Assembly: GCA_017536965.1 (NCBI GenBank)
Contig: JAFWCK010000136.1
Location: 1-54,447 of the forward strand
Source: Lachnospiraceae bacterium
GTDB lineage: Bacteria > Bacillota > Clostridia > Lachnospirales > Lachnospiraceae
Reading direction: 5' to 3'
DNA: 54,447 bases
The translations under genes were made by a program, and so were the position numbers. Below the pieces are notes generated by a model. That model was not told the DNA's origin. It did no database searches and saw only the letters and a program-made list of their open reading frames with translations. The stretch's first letter is position 1, and each line of letters opens with the position of its first letter. This document shows, one piece after another, positions 7,484-16,448 of this stretch.

Positions 7484-8884
7484 ATGGCAGAAAAAAAGAA
7501 AAACGAATTAAAAGAAAAACTGTTTTACAAACCGGGAAATGGCTATGACGGATTAAGCGCTGCAGAAGAGAAAAAGATGAACGCTTACTGCGAAGGCTAT
7601 AAGGATTTCCTGAACCATGGCAAGACTGAGCGCCTTTGTGTTGATTACTGCATTAAGCTGACAAAAGGCAAAGGCTTTAAAGAATATAAAGCCGGCATGA
7701 AACTGAAAGCAGGTGACAAGGTTTACTTTAATAATCGCGGTAAAGCCATCATGCTTGCAGTCATGGGCACCGAAGGCCTGGAGAAGGGTATTAATCTGAC
7801 AGCAGCACATACAGATGCGCCTCGTCTGGACCTCAAACCGAATCCTTTATATGAAGATGCGGAACTGGCATATCTTAAGACACATCATTACGGAGGCATC
7901 CGGAAATATCAGTGGCTGGCAAGAACCTTAGAGCTTCACGGAGTTGTGATCCTGAAGAACGGCAAGAGCGTAGAGGTCAATATTGGCGGAGATGAGAATG
8001 ATCCGCAGTTCATTATCGAGGATCTTCTTCCGCATCTTAGGAAACCATCGGATGAACAAGTGCTGGATAAGGCTGTTCCGTCCGAGATCTTAAATGTTCT
8101 CGTTGGATCCCGCCCAATTGGCGATAAAGAAGATTCCGAACGCGTGAAAATGAATATCCTTAAGATCTTGAATGAGAAATACGGACTGGTGGAAGAAGAT
8201 TTCATTTCTGCAGAGCTGGAAGTGGTACCGGCAGGCAAAGCAAGAGATGTCGGATTTGACCGCAGTTTGATCGCTGCATACGGCCATGATGACAGAGTCT
8301 GCGCATATGCAGAGATGGCAGGTCTGTTTGATGCTAAGAATCTGAAAAAGACCGGTGTCTGCATTTTTGCAGATAAAGAAGAGATTGGATCTGTTGGTGT
8401 GACAGGTATGATCAGTGAAGCATTTGAGTGGTTTATAGGTGATCTGTGTAAAACACAGAAAGTGGATATCCGTGACTGTTTTGCAAACTCTTTCTGTGTG
8501 AGCGCAGATGTTACAGCGGCTTATGATCCGAACTATGCAGAGGTCTTTGAAGTCCGTAATGATTCGAAGATCAATCATGGCGTGGCATTCTGCAAATATA
8601 CCGGACATGGCGGAAAAGGTGGTGCTTCCGATGCATCCGCTGAAGTGGTCGGGAAGCTGCGCAAGCTGATGAATGATAATGGTGTTGTATGGCAGATGAC
8701 CCAGATGGGGAAGAATGAGCAGGGCGGCGGAGGCACCGTTGCGCTGGATCTGGCAAACCGCAATATCGATACGATCGATGCCGGCGTACCGGTCCTGGCA
8801 ATGCATGCACCGATCGAAACCGTTGCGAAGTTTGACTGCTATATGACCTACAAATGCATGAAGACGGTGTTTGAAAAAGCCTGA
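7484..8884 (+). CDS. M18 family zinc aminopeptidase
   Basis: Cytoplasmic metallopeptidase releasing N-terminal (often acidic or neutral) residues from peptides, 466 residues, typical for M18. The dinuclear zinc ligands are visible: His in AAHTDAPRLDLKP, Asp in YGHDDRVCAYAEM, the Glu pair in DKEEIGSVG, Asp in SADVTAAYDPNY and His in AMHAPIETV; the conserved GHGGKGGASDAS loop is present. The frame is open from a TTG at 7478, but the ATG at 7484 has GGAGG nine bases upstream and is the better start. It lies downstream of the peptide importer and probably degrades imported peptides, though it has its own transcript after the opp terminator. Confidence 0.93.
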   Translation: MAEKKKNELKEKLFYKPGNGYDGLSAAEEKKMNAYCEGYKDFLNHGKTERLCVDYCIKLTKGKGFKEYKAGMKLKAGDKVYFNNRGKAIMLAVMGTEGLEKGINLTAAHTDAPRLDLKPNPLYEDAELAYLKTHHYGGIRKYQWLARTLELHGVVILKNGKSVEVNIGGDENDPQFIIEDLLPHLRKPSDEQVLDKAVPSEILNVLVGSRPIGDKEDSERVKMNILKILNEKYGLVEEDFISAELEVVPAGKARDVGFDRSLIAAYGHDDRVCAYAEMAGLFDAKNLKKTGVCIFADKEEIGSVGVTGMISEAFEWFIGDLCKTQKVDIRDCFANSFCVSADVTAAYDPNYAEVFEVRNDSKINHGVAFCKYTGHGGKGGASDASAEVVGKLRKLMNDNGVVWQMTQMGKNEQGGGGTVALDLANRNIDTIDAGVPVLAMHAPIETVAKFDCYMTYKCMKTVFEKA

Positions 8885-8895
8885 AAGGTGTATTT

Positions 8896-9777
8896 ATGGC
8901 AGGAAAGAGTAAAAAAGACGATGCCCATGAAAGAGCGGTAGAGGAAGCAAGAGAGCAGATCCGGGCGGAACTGCGTGGTGAAACGAGCGGAAAACCATCC
9001 GGAAAATCCGGAAAGAACAGTAAGCATGGCTATGGAGGGTCTGGCAGAAGGACTGACCGCAGCAGAGTATTCTCATTTATCATTGGCGTGATCGTGGGCC
9101 TTATCGCTGGCGCTCTGCTGATCATTTTGATCGGAAATGCATCGTCTACATTCCTGTTCGGGATGAACCAGACATCGCACACCACTGCTGACACGGTTTT
9201 CCAACAGGGCTTATTTGGCACCTTCACTGCTGCGGATTTCCAGAAAGCAATCCTTGGAGAAGCCTCCCGCCACAAAGAAATCGTCGTCAAAGAACAGCCA
9301 ATCGAGATTCCGACCACGATCACGAAGGCGGGACTAGGCAATTTGGCTATCTTTTCCCAGGTGCAGAATATATACTACTACGGGACGGGGGTTTATACTG
9401 TTGCACTTTCTGGCCTCGAAGAAAAAAACATAGAAGTCGACGAGGAAAACAAGAAAGTAACCGTTTATATTCCGCATGCCTCCCTGCAGTACATCAATCC
9501 GAATCTGGATCTGACCATGTTTGAGGAGGCTGGAAGAGGCCTTCTTGCATTTGGTGATATCAAGATGACCACACAGGAACAGAACAGTCTGCAGCAGTCT
9601 GTGACAGAAGCAATGCGTGAGAGGCTGACACAGACGGATATGTATGTCGGAGCGGATGAATTTGCGAAGGTTAGTATTTGGGAAGTCCTGCAGCCTTTAG
9701 TTGCGTCAGTATCTCCGTCATACACGTTGGAGATCGCCTTTGACGAAACTACGGAACATCAGGATCTGACAAAGTAA
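8896..9777 (+). CDS. DUF4230 membrane-anchored protein
   Basis: 293 residues. A charged, Gly/Lys/Ser-rich cytoplasmic N-terminus (1-55) is followed by one membrane helix (about 57-80, FSFIIGVIVGLIAGALLIIL) and an extracytoplasmic domain with the DUF4230 look: KEIVVKEQPIEIPTTITKAGLG, then a paired beta pattern ending in KKVTVYIPHASL. The family has no established biochemical role. It starts 11 bases after the aminopeptidase stop behind AAAGGTG and is followed by a strong terminator, so the two genes form one transcript. Confidence 0.75.
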   Translation: MAGKSKKDDAHERAVEEAREQIRAELRGETSGKPSGKSGKNSKHGYGGSGRRTDRSRVFSFIIGVIVGLIAGALLIILIGNASSTFLFGMNQTSHTTADTVFQQGLFGTFTAADFQKAILGEASRHKEIVVKEQPIEIPTTITKAGLGNLAIFSQVQNIYYYGTGVYTVALSGLEEKNIEVDEENKKVTVYIPHASLQYINPNLDLTMFEEAGRGLLAFGDIKMTTQEQNSLQQSVTEAMRERLTQTDMYVGADEFAKVSIWEVLQPLVASVSPSYTLEIAFDETTEHQDLTK

Positions 9778-9800
9778 AAAACATATTGTTATACGTAAAA

Positions 9801-9835
9801 AAGAGAATCTGCCCGCAAGCAGATTCTCTTTTTTT
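9801..9835 (+). terminator. Rho-independent terminator after the DUF4230 gene
   Basis: Perfect 12-bp stem AAGAGAATCTGC/GCAGATTCTCTT (9801-9812, 9819-9830), 6-base loop, T-tract to 9835. Confidence 0.93.
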
Positions 9836-9908
9836 CCCTTTGTTTTCATACCACCTTGAATAATTGGACAATAGATGTAAAATAAAAATATTAAATAGTT
9901 AGATATTG

Positions 9909-9914
9909 TATAAT
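9909..9914 (+). promoter_or_regulatory. -10 box before the glycerophosphotransferase gene
   Basis: Perfect TATAAT directly preceded by TTG. No convincing -35 box is present 16-18 bases upstream (the region is AAAATATTAAAT). Transcription would start at about 9921, leaving a 12-base leader with AAGG before the ATG at 9933. Confidence 0.45.
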
Positions 9915-9932
9915 CACTCGAGAGAAGGACAA

Positions 9933-11174
9933 ATGCTTTTATACATTGACCCGGGAACGGGCAGTATGTTATTTACCATATTAATCGGCATGCTAGGTGC
10001 TGGTTTTTTTGCGTTCAGAAAATTGTTCTTAAAGCTCCGTTTCCTTGGAAGCGGCGGCAAAGCAGAAACAATGAACGCAAGTAAGATTCCTTATGTCTTA
10101 TATGCGGAAAGCAAAAGGTATTGGAATCTCTTTGAACCAATCTGTGATGAATTTGAATGCAGGGAGGTTCCTCTACTATATTTGACATCCTCTCAGGATG
10201 ATCCGGCCTTCCAAAAAGATTATAAGTTTATTGAGCGTCAGTTTATTGGCGAGGGAAACAAATCTTTCGCAAAACTGAATATGCTGAATGCATCCATCGT
10301 CCTTGCTACAACCCCGGGACTGGATGTTTATCAGTGGAAACGTTCCAAAAATGTGGACTGGTATATCCATATCCCTCATATGGCAAGTGACGTTACCTTA
10401 TACCGGATGTTCGGGCTTGATTATTATGATGCGATCCTTACGACTGGCGAATATCAGTCAGAAGAAGTGCGAGAACTGGAAAAGGTTCGAAACCTTCCGC
10501 CAAAGGAACTTAAGGTAGTGGGTCTTCCTTACATGGATGAACTGAAAAAGAAACTGGATCAGTGCAAAGAAAAGACTGGCAGAGAACGAACGATCCTACT
10601 TGCTCCGTCGTGGGGTTCCAGCGGCATTCTGACCCTCTTCGGGGAAAAAGTCATAGATGCCCTTGTAAAAACAGGATATAAGATAATCATTCGGCCGCAC
10701 CCGCAGTCATTTGTTTCGGAGAAAGAGATGATCGACCGGCTTATGGTGAAATATCCGAAAACAGATAAACTCAGCTGGGATAGAGACAGCGATAACTTTA
10801 GCGCACTGGAGAGTTCAGACATTTTGATTTCTGATTTTTCCGGCGTCATTTTCGACTATGTTTTTGTTTTTGATAAACCTGTTATTTATGCAGATTACGA
10901 TTTTGATTTTGCACCGTATGACTGCAGCTGGCTGGACAATAAGACATGGACATTCGAAGTACTAAAAAAAATTGGCCGCAAGCTGGATGAAAGTGAATTC
11001 GGCCATATGAAAGAAATTATTGATGAATGTATTGCTGACGAAGGATATGCTGCTGCCCGTCGGGAGGCAGGAGAAGAAGGTTGGCAGTGCAGAGGAGAAG
11101 GCGCTAAAAACATTGCTGATTATATGATTCAAAAACATAGCGAGATTTCAGCAGCAGACAGTATGGAATCATGA
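9933..11174 (+). CDS. CDP-glycerol glycerophosphotransferase family protein
   Basis: 413 residues. An N-terminal membrane anchor (LLYIDPGTGSMLFTILIG, roughly 2-30) precedes a GT-B-like domain of the TagB/TagF (Glyphos_transf) family. Family landmarks are ILLAPSWGSSGIL, YKIIIRPHPQS, and SDILISDFSGVIFDYVF followed by KPVIY. Members transfer glycerol-phosphate from CDP-glycerol to polyprenyl-linked acceptors in teichoic-acid-like polymers; the acceptor here is unknown. The frame is open from a TTG at 9906, but the ATG at 9933 follows AGAAGG and begins the conserved N-terminus. Its stop overlaps the next ATG by four bases (ATGA), tying it to the insertase-sulfatase fusion. Confidence 0.82.
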   Translation: MLLYIDPGTGSMLFTILIGMLGAGFFAFRKLFLKLRFLGSGGKAETMNASKIPYVLYAESKRYWNLFEPICDEFECREVPLLYLTSSQDDPAFQKDYKFIERQFIGEGNKSFAKLNMLNASIVLATTPGLDVYQWKRSKNVDWYIHIPHMASDVTLYRMFGLDYYDAILTTGEYQSEEVRELEKVRNLPPKELKVVGLPYMDELKKKLDQCKEKTGRERTILLAPSWGSSGILTLFGEKVIDALVKTGYKIIIRPHPQSFVSEKEMIDRLMVKYPKTDKLSWDRDSDNFSALESSDILISDFSGVIFDYVFVFDKPVIYADYDFDFAPYDCSWLDNKTWTFEVLKKIGRKLDESEFGHMKEIIDECIADEGYAAARREAGEEGWQCRGEGAKNIADYMIQKHSEISAADSMES

Positions 11175-13912
11175 ATATTCTTACAATTCTTCACAGCTTA
11201 ATAATTGGTCCGTTAAAACTGTTTTTTGATGTTATTTTTTCTGTTGCGAACAGGTTTCTTCATCATCCAGGATTGTCGATTATTTTCTTAAGTCTTGCCA
11301 TGAATTTCCTTGTACTGCCTCTTTACATGCGTGCAGATGCCCTGCAGGAAGAGGAAAAGGAAATGGAGGCAAAAATGAAACCGCGGGTCAATCAGATCAA
11401 GGCGGCTTTCAAAGGCGACGAAAGGTTTATGATCCTTCAGACCTATTACAGGCAGGTTGGATACAAACAGACGGATGCATTGAAAGGCTCTGTCTCTTTG
11501 TTGCTGGAGATTCCTTTCTTTATTGCTGCATATCAGTTTCTGTCGAATCTTTCGATCTTGCAAGGAGTTTCATTCGGACCTATCCTTGATCTGGGACAGC
11601 CGGATGCCCTCATCACAATAGGCAGTCTAACAATAAATATACTTCCGATCCTCATGACTGTGATCAATTTCGTGTCTGCTGCCATCTACACAAAAGGATC
11701 CCCTCTCAAGAACAAGATACAGATATACGGAATCGCAGTGATCTTTCTGGTGTTACTGTATCAGTCTCCGTCAGGTCTGGTTTTCTATTGGACTTTAAAC
11801 AACGTTTTTTCATTGGTAAAGAACATTTTTTATAAACTAAAACATCCGGGGAGAGTGCTTGCTGTGCTGGCATCGATCTGCGGACTGGCTTTGTTGGTAT
11901 TTGGAATAATAAAGGCATTTCCAACCCCAAAAAAGAAGGTGTTTTTGATCCTGCTTGGATTAGCATTTCAGATACCTCTGGTGTTGCAGTTCATCAATAG
12001 ACATAAAGAAAAGAAAGATGAAAAGGCGGTCACAATCACCCGGCAGGACAAATGGATCTTTTTCGCAGGATGCATCTATTTGGCGATATTTGTCGGACTG
12101 ACGATATCCTCCGGGGTGATCAGTGCTTCGCCGGCAGAATTTGTAAATCTTTCTGCGTTCAAAAACCCTATATGGTATGCTGCAAATTCAACTGCAATGG
12201 CTGTTGGAACATTCGTTGTATGGTTTGGAATCTTTTATGCATTAGCGGGAAACCGATTGAAAAAGATCATGCAGGCAGCAATCTGGATCCTGGTGGTCAC
12301 CTGCACCGTTAATTATCTGTTCTTTGGTACAAAACTGGGATCCCTGAGAAACACGCTGATGTTTGATGTGCGACCGGACTATACCTTCAAACAGCAAATG
12401 GTAAATCTTGTTGTTATTTGCGCTGTTGGAGCAGTGGCATATCTGCTGTATAGATGGAAGAGCAATATTGCACAGACGGTGATGTTCATTGGGGCAGCGG
12501 CAATGCTGATCATGGGAGTATATAATATCATCCGGATTGACAAAGAAGTTGCACCATTAAGATCCCGCATTGAGGTATCGAATCAGGACATAGCCCAGAT
12601 TCCTTTGTCCCGAGACGGAAAAAACGTTATTGTGATGATGCTCGACCGTGCGATAGGTCAGTATATTCCTTATATCATGAATGAGAAGCCGGAACTGAAG
12701 GAGAAGTTTAGCGGATTCACCTATTATGCAAATACTATGTCTTATGGAGGCGCTACTAATGTAGGAGCTCCACCTTTGTTCGGCGGATATGAATACACAC
12801 CGAAAAATATGAACGCAAGATCAGATGAACCGCTGGTAGAAAAACATAACGAAGCACTCAGAGTCATGCCGGTTCTTTTTGATGAGAATGGATATGAAGT
12901 GACAGTGTGTGATCCTCCATATGCTAATTATGATTGGGTGCCTGATCTGACAATTTACGATGATCACCCGGATATCCATACGTACATTACGGGTGGAAAG
13001 TTCATCAGCATCAGCTCTTTGGAACAAATGGAGCAATTATATCGGAGAAACTTCTTCTGCTATGGAATCTTCAAGGTTGCACCGGTGATTTTCCAGGAAG
13101 CTCTATATAATTACGGAACATATAATAATTCTGAATTCTTTTCTACTGGAAAAGGAGGCAGCATCGGCGAGCAGATCATGACAAGCAAGTATACTGCCGG
13201 GGGGCTTTCTTCGCTTTTCCTTGAATCCTATTCAGTTTTGGAAAATCTTACAAATATTACGGTTATAACAGAAAAGGCAGAAAATACATTTTTGATGATC
13301 AGCAATGATACAACACATAGTCAAACTCTTTTGCAGACCCCGGATTATGTTCCGGAGAGCAGTGTTGATAATACGGAATACGAAGAAGAACATGCGGATC
13401 GATTCATGATAGACGGAAGAACATTTCTGTATGAGACAGACGATCAGATAATGCATTACCATGTGAATATGGCTGCCATGCTTCAGCTCGGAAACTGGTT
13501 CGACTATCTGAAAGCCAATGGGGTATATGATAATACCCGGATCATTCTGGTTTCTGATCATGGATTTGAACTGCGGCAGTTCCCGGATTTGATAACGGAC
13601 TTTGGCGAGGATGTCCTGCATTTTGCTCCGCTGCTGCTGGTGAAAAATTTCGGGAATAGAGAGTTTACAATATCTTATGATTTCATGACGAATGGAGATG
13701 TCCCTGCTCTGGCAACGGAAGGGATCATTATGAATCCGGTCAACCCATTTACGGGAAAAGATCTTCAGGATACAAGTGCAAAGAACGGGAAACAGATCAT
13801 CGCTATCTCGGATTGGCATACGGATATCAATAACGGAAACACATTCATTGATAAAGGGTGGATTTCTGTTCATGATAATATTTACGATATGAATAACTGG
13901 TGTAAAGAATAA
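11171..13912 (+). CDS. Fusion of YidC/Oxa1-type insertase with sulfatase/LTA-synthase-like domain
   Basis: 913 residues in two parts. Residues 1-225 are YidC-like: helix 1 with LSIIFLSLAMNFLVLPLY (35-52), the charged amphipathic loop (57-106), LLEIPFFIAAYQFL (111-124), and the final helices ending SPSGLVFYWTLNNVFSLVKN (199-218). Residues 228-455 add further helices. Residues 480-910 form an extracellular alkaline-phosphatase/sulfatase-superfamily domain: NVIVMMLDRAIG (Asp492), GGATNVGAP (Thr529 as candidate nucleophile), SNDTTHS (His716) and ILVSDHGFE (DHG 796-798). The helix-1 arginine of true YidC is Asn45 here, so insertase function is doubtful. The domain order suggests phosphoglycerol- or phosphoethanolamine-type transfer at the membrane surface. 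Translation is coupled (ATGA) to the glycerophosphotransferase. Confidence 0.85.
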   Translation: MNILTILHSLIIGPLKLFFDVIFSVANRFLHHPGLSIIFLSLAMNFLVLPLYMRADALQEEEKEMEAKMKPRVNQIKAAFKGDERFMILQTYYRQVGYKQTDALKGSVSLLLEIPFFIAAYQFLSNLSILQGVSFGPILDLGQPDALITIGSLTINILPILMTVINFVSAAIYTKGSPLKNKIQIYGIAVIFLVLLYQSPSGLVFYWTLNNVFSLVKNIFYKLKHPGRVLAVLASICGLALLVFGIIKAFPTPKKKVFLILLGLAFQIPLVLQFINRHKEKKDEKAVTITRQDKWIFFAGCIYLAIFVGLTISSGVISASPAEFVNLSAFKNPIWYAANSTAMAVGTFVVWFGIFYALAGNRLKKIMQAAIWILVVTCTVNYLFFGTKLGSLRNTLMFDVRPDYTFKQQMVNLVVICAVGAVAYLLYRWKSNIAQTVMFIGAAAMLIMGVYNIIRIDKEVAPLRSRIEVSNQDIAQIPLSRDGKNVIVMMLDRAIGQYIPYIMNEKPELKEKFSGFTYYANTMSYGGATNVGAPPLFGGYEYTPKNMNARSDEPLVEKHNEALRVMPVLFDENGYEVTVCDPPYANYDWVPDLTIYDDHPDIHTYITGGKFISISSLEQMEQLYRRNFFCYGIFKVAPVIFQEALYNYGTYNNSEFFSTGKGGSIGEQIMTSKYTAGGLSSLFLESYSVLENLTNITVITEKAENTFLMISNDTTHSQTLLQTPDYVPESSVDNTEYEEEHADRFMIDGRTFLYETDDQIMHYHVNMAAMLQLGNWFDYLKANGVYDNTRIILVSDHGFELRQFPDLITDFGEDVLHFAPLLLVKNFGNREFTISYDFMTNGDVPALATEGIIMNPVNPFTGKDLQDTSAKNGKQIIAISDWHTDINNGNTFIDKGWISVHDNIYDMNNWCKE

Positions 13913-13931
13913 TAAGGAAAAGAGCCTTATT
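13911..13931 (+). terminator. Weak hairpin after the insertase-sulfatase gene
   Basis: AATAAGG/CCTTATT stem (13911-13917, 13925-13931) beginning in the stop codon, with no T-tract behind it (CTGTTAC). It may be only a weak terminator or an mRNA end structure. Confidence 0.3.
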
Positions 13932-13958
13932 CTGTTACACAAATCAAATAATTACTTT

Positions 13959-13987
13959 TTGAATTACACTCGCTTTTATGATATAAT
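13959..13987 (+). promoter_or_regulatory. Strong sigma-A promoter of the polysaccharide locus
   Basis: TTGAAT (13959-13964), exactly 17 bases, TATAAT (13982-13987), with the extended -10 TG at 13979-13980. A leader of about 80 bases precedes rfbF. It is the best promoter between 9.9 and 33.8 kb, and the genes that follow are nearly all spaced or overlapped by a few bases, so it probably drives a very long operon. Confidence 0.8.
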
Positions 13988-14073
13988 AACAGTTCAATTG
14001 AGTTATAAAATATGCCCCTCTTGTTTTATGGGAAGGGACGTATTCAATATACTATTTTAGGTGGAACGATAAT

Positions 14074-14853
14074 ATGAAAGCAGTTATACTTGCCGGAGGA
14101 TTCGGCACAAGAATTACTGAGGAATCACAGTTTAAACCGAAGCCAATGATCGAGATAGGCGGAATGCCTATTCTTTGGCATATTATGAAGTGTTATCTGC
14201 ATTTTGGAGTTGATGAATTCATTATCTGCGCAGGGTATAAACAGAGCGTCATTAAAGAATGGTTTTCGGATTATTTTCTGCATACCTCTGACGTAACTTT
14301 TGATTTTACGAAAGACCATGAGATCATTGTTCACAAGCGCCATGCAGAACCTTGGAAGGTTACGGTAGTTGATACCGGACTTCATACCATGACTGGAGGA
14401 AGGATTAAGAGGATTAAAGATTTTGTTAATGATGAACCTTTCTGCCTTACATATGGTGATGCAGTTTCTAATGTGGATATCAGAAAACTGATAGACTTCC
14501 ATAAGAGCCATGGGAAATGCGTGACAATTACCTCAATCAATATAGCCCAGCAAAAAGGCATTCTCGATGTTGATGAAAATAATACGATCCGTGAGTTTCG
14601 TGAAAAGGATGATTCTGATGGATCACTCGTAAATGGCGGCTTTATGGTATGTAATCCAAAGGTGTTCGATTATATCGAGGGTGATGAGACCATATTTGAA
14701 CAGGAGCCAATGAAAATGCTTGCAAAAGACGGAGAATTGAAAAGTTTTTATCATAACGGTTTTTGGCAGTGTATGGATACTACCCGCGAAAAGATCAAAC
14801 TGGAACAACTCTTTGCGACAGGTAATCCGCCGTGGAGGGTATGGGAAGATTGA
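14074..14853 (+). CDS. rfbF: Glucose-1-phosphate cytidylyltransferase
   Basis: Makes CDP-glucose from glucose 1-phosphate and CTP, the entry to CDP-3,6-dideoxyhexoses. 259 residues, normal length. It opens with the nucleotidyltransferase signature VILAGGFGTRITEES and continues with KPKPMIEIGGMPILWHIM, TYGDAVSNVDI and NGGFMV; the family-specific end NGFWQCMDTTREKIKLEQL with NPPWRVWED is present. Start ATG at 14074 behind AGGTGG. The next gene (rfbG) begins inside its last codons. Confidence 0.96.
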   Translation: MKAVILAGGFGTRITEESQFKPKPMIEIGGMPILWHIMKCYLHFGVDEFIICAGYKQSVIKEWFSDYFLHTSDVTFDFTKDHEIIVHKRHAEPWKVTVVDTGLHTMTGGRIKRIKDFVNDEPFCLTYGDAVSNVDIRKLIDFHKSHGKCVTITSINIAQQKGILDVDENNTIREFREKDDSDGSLVNGGFMVCNPKVFDYIEGDETIFEQEPMKMLAKDGELKSFYHNGFWQCMDTTREKIKLEQLFATGNPPWRVWED

Positions 14854-15911
14854 AAACATTTGATCCACATTTTTATGCCGGGAAAAAAGTGCTGGTAACC
14901 GGTCATACGGGGTTTAAAGGAGCCTGGCTTTGCAGAATTTTGGTTAAGTATGGCGCTGAAGTTACGGGATATTCGCTTGAACCACCAACAGACCCGAACC
15001 TTTTCACGATTGCGGACATAGAAAGTGATATTACTTCTATAATAGGAGATATCAGAGATATAAAAGCATTAAAGAAGGCTTTTACAGAATGCAGACCGGA
15101 AATAGTGTTTCATTTAGCTGCTCAGCCTATTGTCAGAGACAGCTATCTTGAGCCTGCTTATACATATGAAACAAATGTAATGGGAACGGTTAATCTCCTT
15201 GAATGTGTGAGAACATGTGATGGTATCCGCTCGGTCCTTAATGTTACGACTGACAAAGTTTATCTGAACGATGATATACCAGATCATCCGTTCAGAGAGG
15301 ATGAACCATTAGATGGTTATGACCCGTATTCCAATTCCAAAAGCTGTTCGGAGCTTGTAACTCATTCATATAAAAAATCTTTTTTTAATGATAGCGGTGT
15401 AGCTGTATCCACAGCAAGAGCAGGTAATGTGATCGGCGGAGGAGATTTCGCGAATGACCGGATCATTCCAGACTGTGTCCGTTCTGCTATAAAAAGAGAA
15501 GATATCATTGTAAGAAATCCATTTTCAACAAGACCTTATCAGCATGTACTGGAACCTTTGTATGCCTATATGATGATAGCTGCCATGCAGTACGAGGATC
15601 ACTCTCTTCAAGGATATTACAATGTCGGTCCTGATGATGAAGGCTGCTATGAAACGGGAAAATTGGTCGATACTTTTATTAAGTACTATGGGAACGGGCT
15701 GAAATGGATTAATAAACACGACGGCGGTCCACATGAAGCAGCCTTTTTGAAGTTAGATACATCCAGATTAAAGAGCACATTTAACTGGGCTCCAAGATGG
15801 AATCTTGATAATGCAATCGAGAAAGTCGTTGAATGGACAAAATGCTGGCAGGATGGCGGCAATATCCGTGAGTGCATGGATAAAGAGATAGAATCTTTCT
15901 TTGGTACGTAG
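14841..15911 (+). CDS. rfbG: CDP-glucose 4,6-dehydratase
   Basis: Second step of the CDP-hexose branch: CDP-glucose to CDP-4-keto-6-deoxyglucose. Extended short-chain dehydrogenase fold with the NAD site VLVTGHTGFKGAWL close to the N-terminus, VFHLAAQPIVRDSY, the Ser/Thr site VTTDKVY, the active-site YSNSK of the YxxxK class, and the family motif RAGNVIGGGDFANDRIIPD. About 356 residues, normal. The start is unclear: GTG 14832, ATG 14841 and TTG 14850 are all in frame. GGAGGG (14834-14839) is too close to the ATG but ten bases from the TTG, which overlaps the rfbF stop. I list the ATG. Confidence 0.92.
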   Translation: MGRLKTFDPHFYAGKKVLVTGHTGFKGAWLCRILVKYGAEVTGYSLEPPTDPNLFTIADIESDITSIIGDIRDIKALKKAFTECRPEIVFHLAAQPIVRDSYLEPAYTYETNVMGTVNLLECVRTCDGIRSVLNVTTDKVYLNDDIPDHPFREDEPLDGYDPYSNSKSCSELVTHSYKKSFFNDSGVAVSTARAGNVIGGGDFANDRIIPDCVRSAIKREDIIVRNPFSTRPYQHVLEPLYAYMMIAAMQYEDHSLQGYYNVGPDDEGCYETGKLVDTFIKYYGNGLKWINKHDGGPHEAAFLKLDTSRLKSTFNWAPRWNLDNAIEKVVEWTKCWQDGGNIRECMDKEIESFFGT

Positions 15912-16448
15912 ATGTCTGTCAAAGATGCGATAGATGATCTGAAAAATGAAATAACTACTGCTGGAATAGTGCCTGAGAACGGGTTGGGTGATGAACTTTT
16001 CTTGTTCTCTTCAACATTATCACCCGTAGTTAACGTGGACCTGATCATATTTAATAATCAAAATCAGGTCTTATTGACATGGCGCGATGATCCATATACT
16101 GGTGTTGGATGGCATATACCAGGTGGTTGTATAAGGATCCGTGAGACAATAGAAACGCGGATTCAGGCAACTGCTATGAATGAAATTGGGGCTGAAGTGA
16201 ATTATATACCGGATCCGATAGCAGTCTATGAGGTTTTCAACCTGGAACCAAGAGAAGGCATTCCCGATCAGAACGAAAGATCGCATTTTATAACGCTAGC
16301 ATATATCTGTAGATTAAAGAATCCAATCTTTCTGAATGAGAGGATGCAATGGATCGATGACCTTCCGGATGATCTGCTAAAGTGCCAGGATTGCTACAGA
16401 ACTGATTGGCAAAAAATAAAGAATAAAGCAATAAGGTGGGTTTTATGA
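15912..16448 (+). CDS. Nudix hydrolase of the GDP-mannose mannosyl hydrolase type
   Basis: 178 residues. A Nudix box is recognisable after GWHIPGG, but the canonical REUxEE part is changed: GGCIRIRETIETRIQATAMN ending EIGAE. The same loss of the usual Glu pair is typical of GDP-mannose mannosyl hydrolase (Gmm), which cleaves NDP-hexoses by substitution at the sugar carbon rather than at phosphorus. It begins immediately after the rfbG stop and ends overlapping rfbH. A sugar-nucleotide substrate is therefore more likely than a mutagenic nucleotide. Whether it acts on a CDP- or GDP-sugar cannot be told. Confidence 0.8.
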   Translation: MSVKDAIDDLKNEITTAGIVPENGLGDELFLFSSTLSPVVNVDLIIFNNQNQVLLTWRDDPYTGVGWHIPGGCIRIRETIETRIQATAMNEIGAEVNYIPDPIAVYEVFNLEPREGIPDQNERSHFITLAYICRLKNPIFLNERMQWIDDLPDDLLKCQDCYRTDWQKIKNKAIRWVL

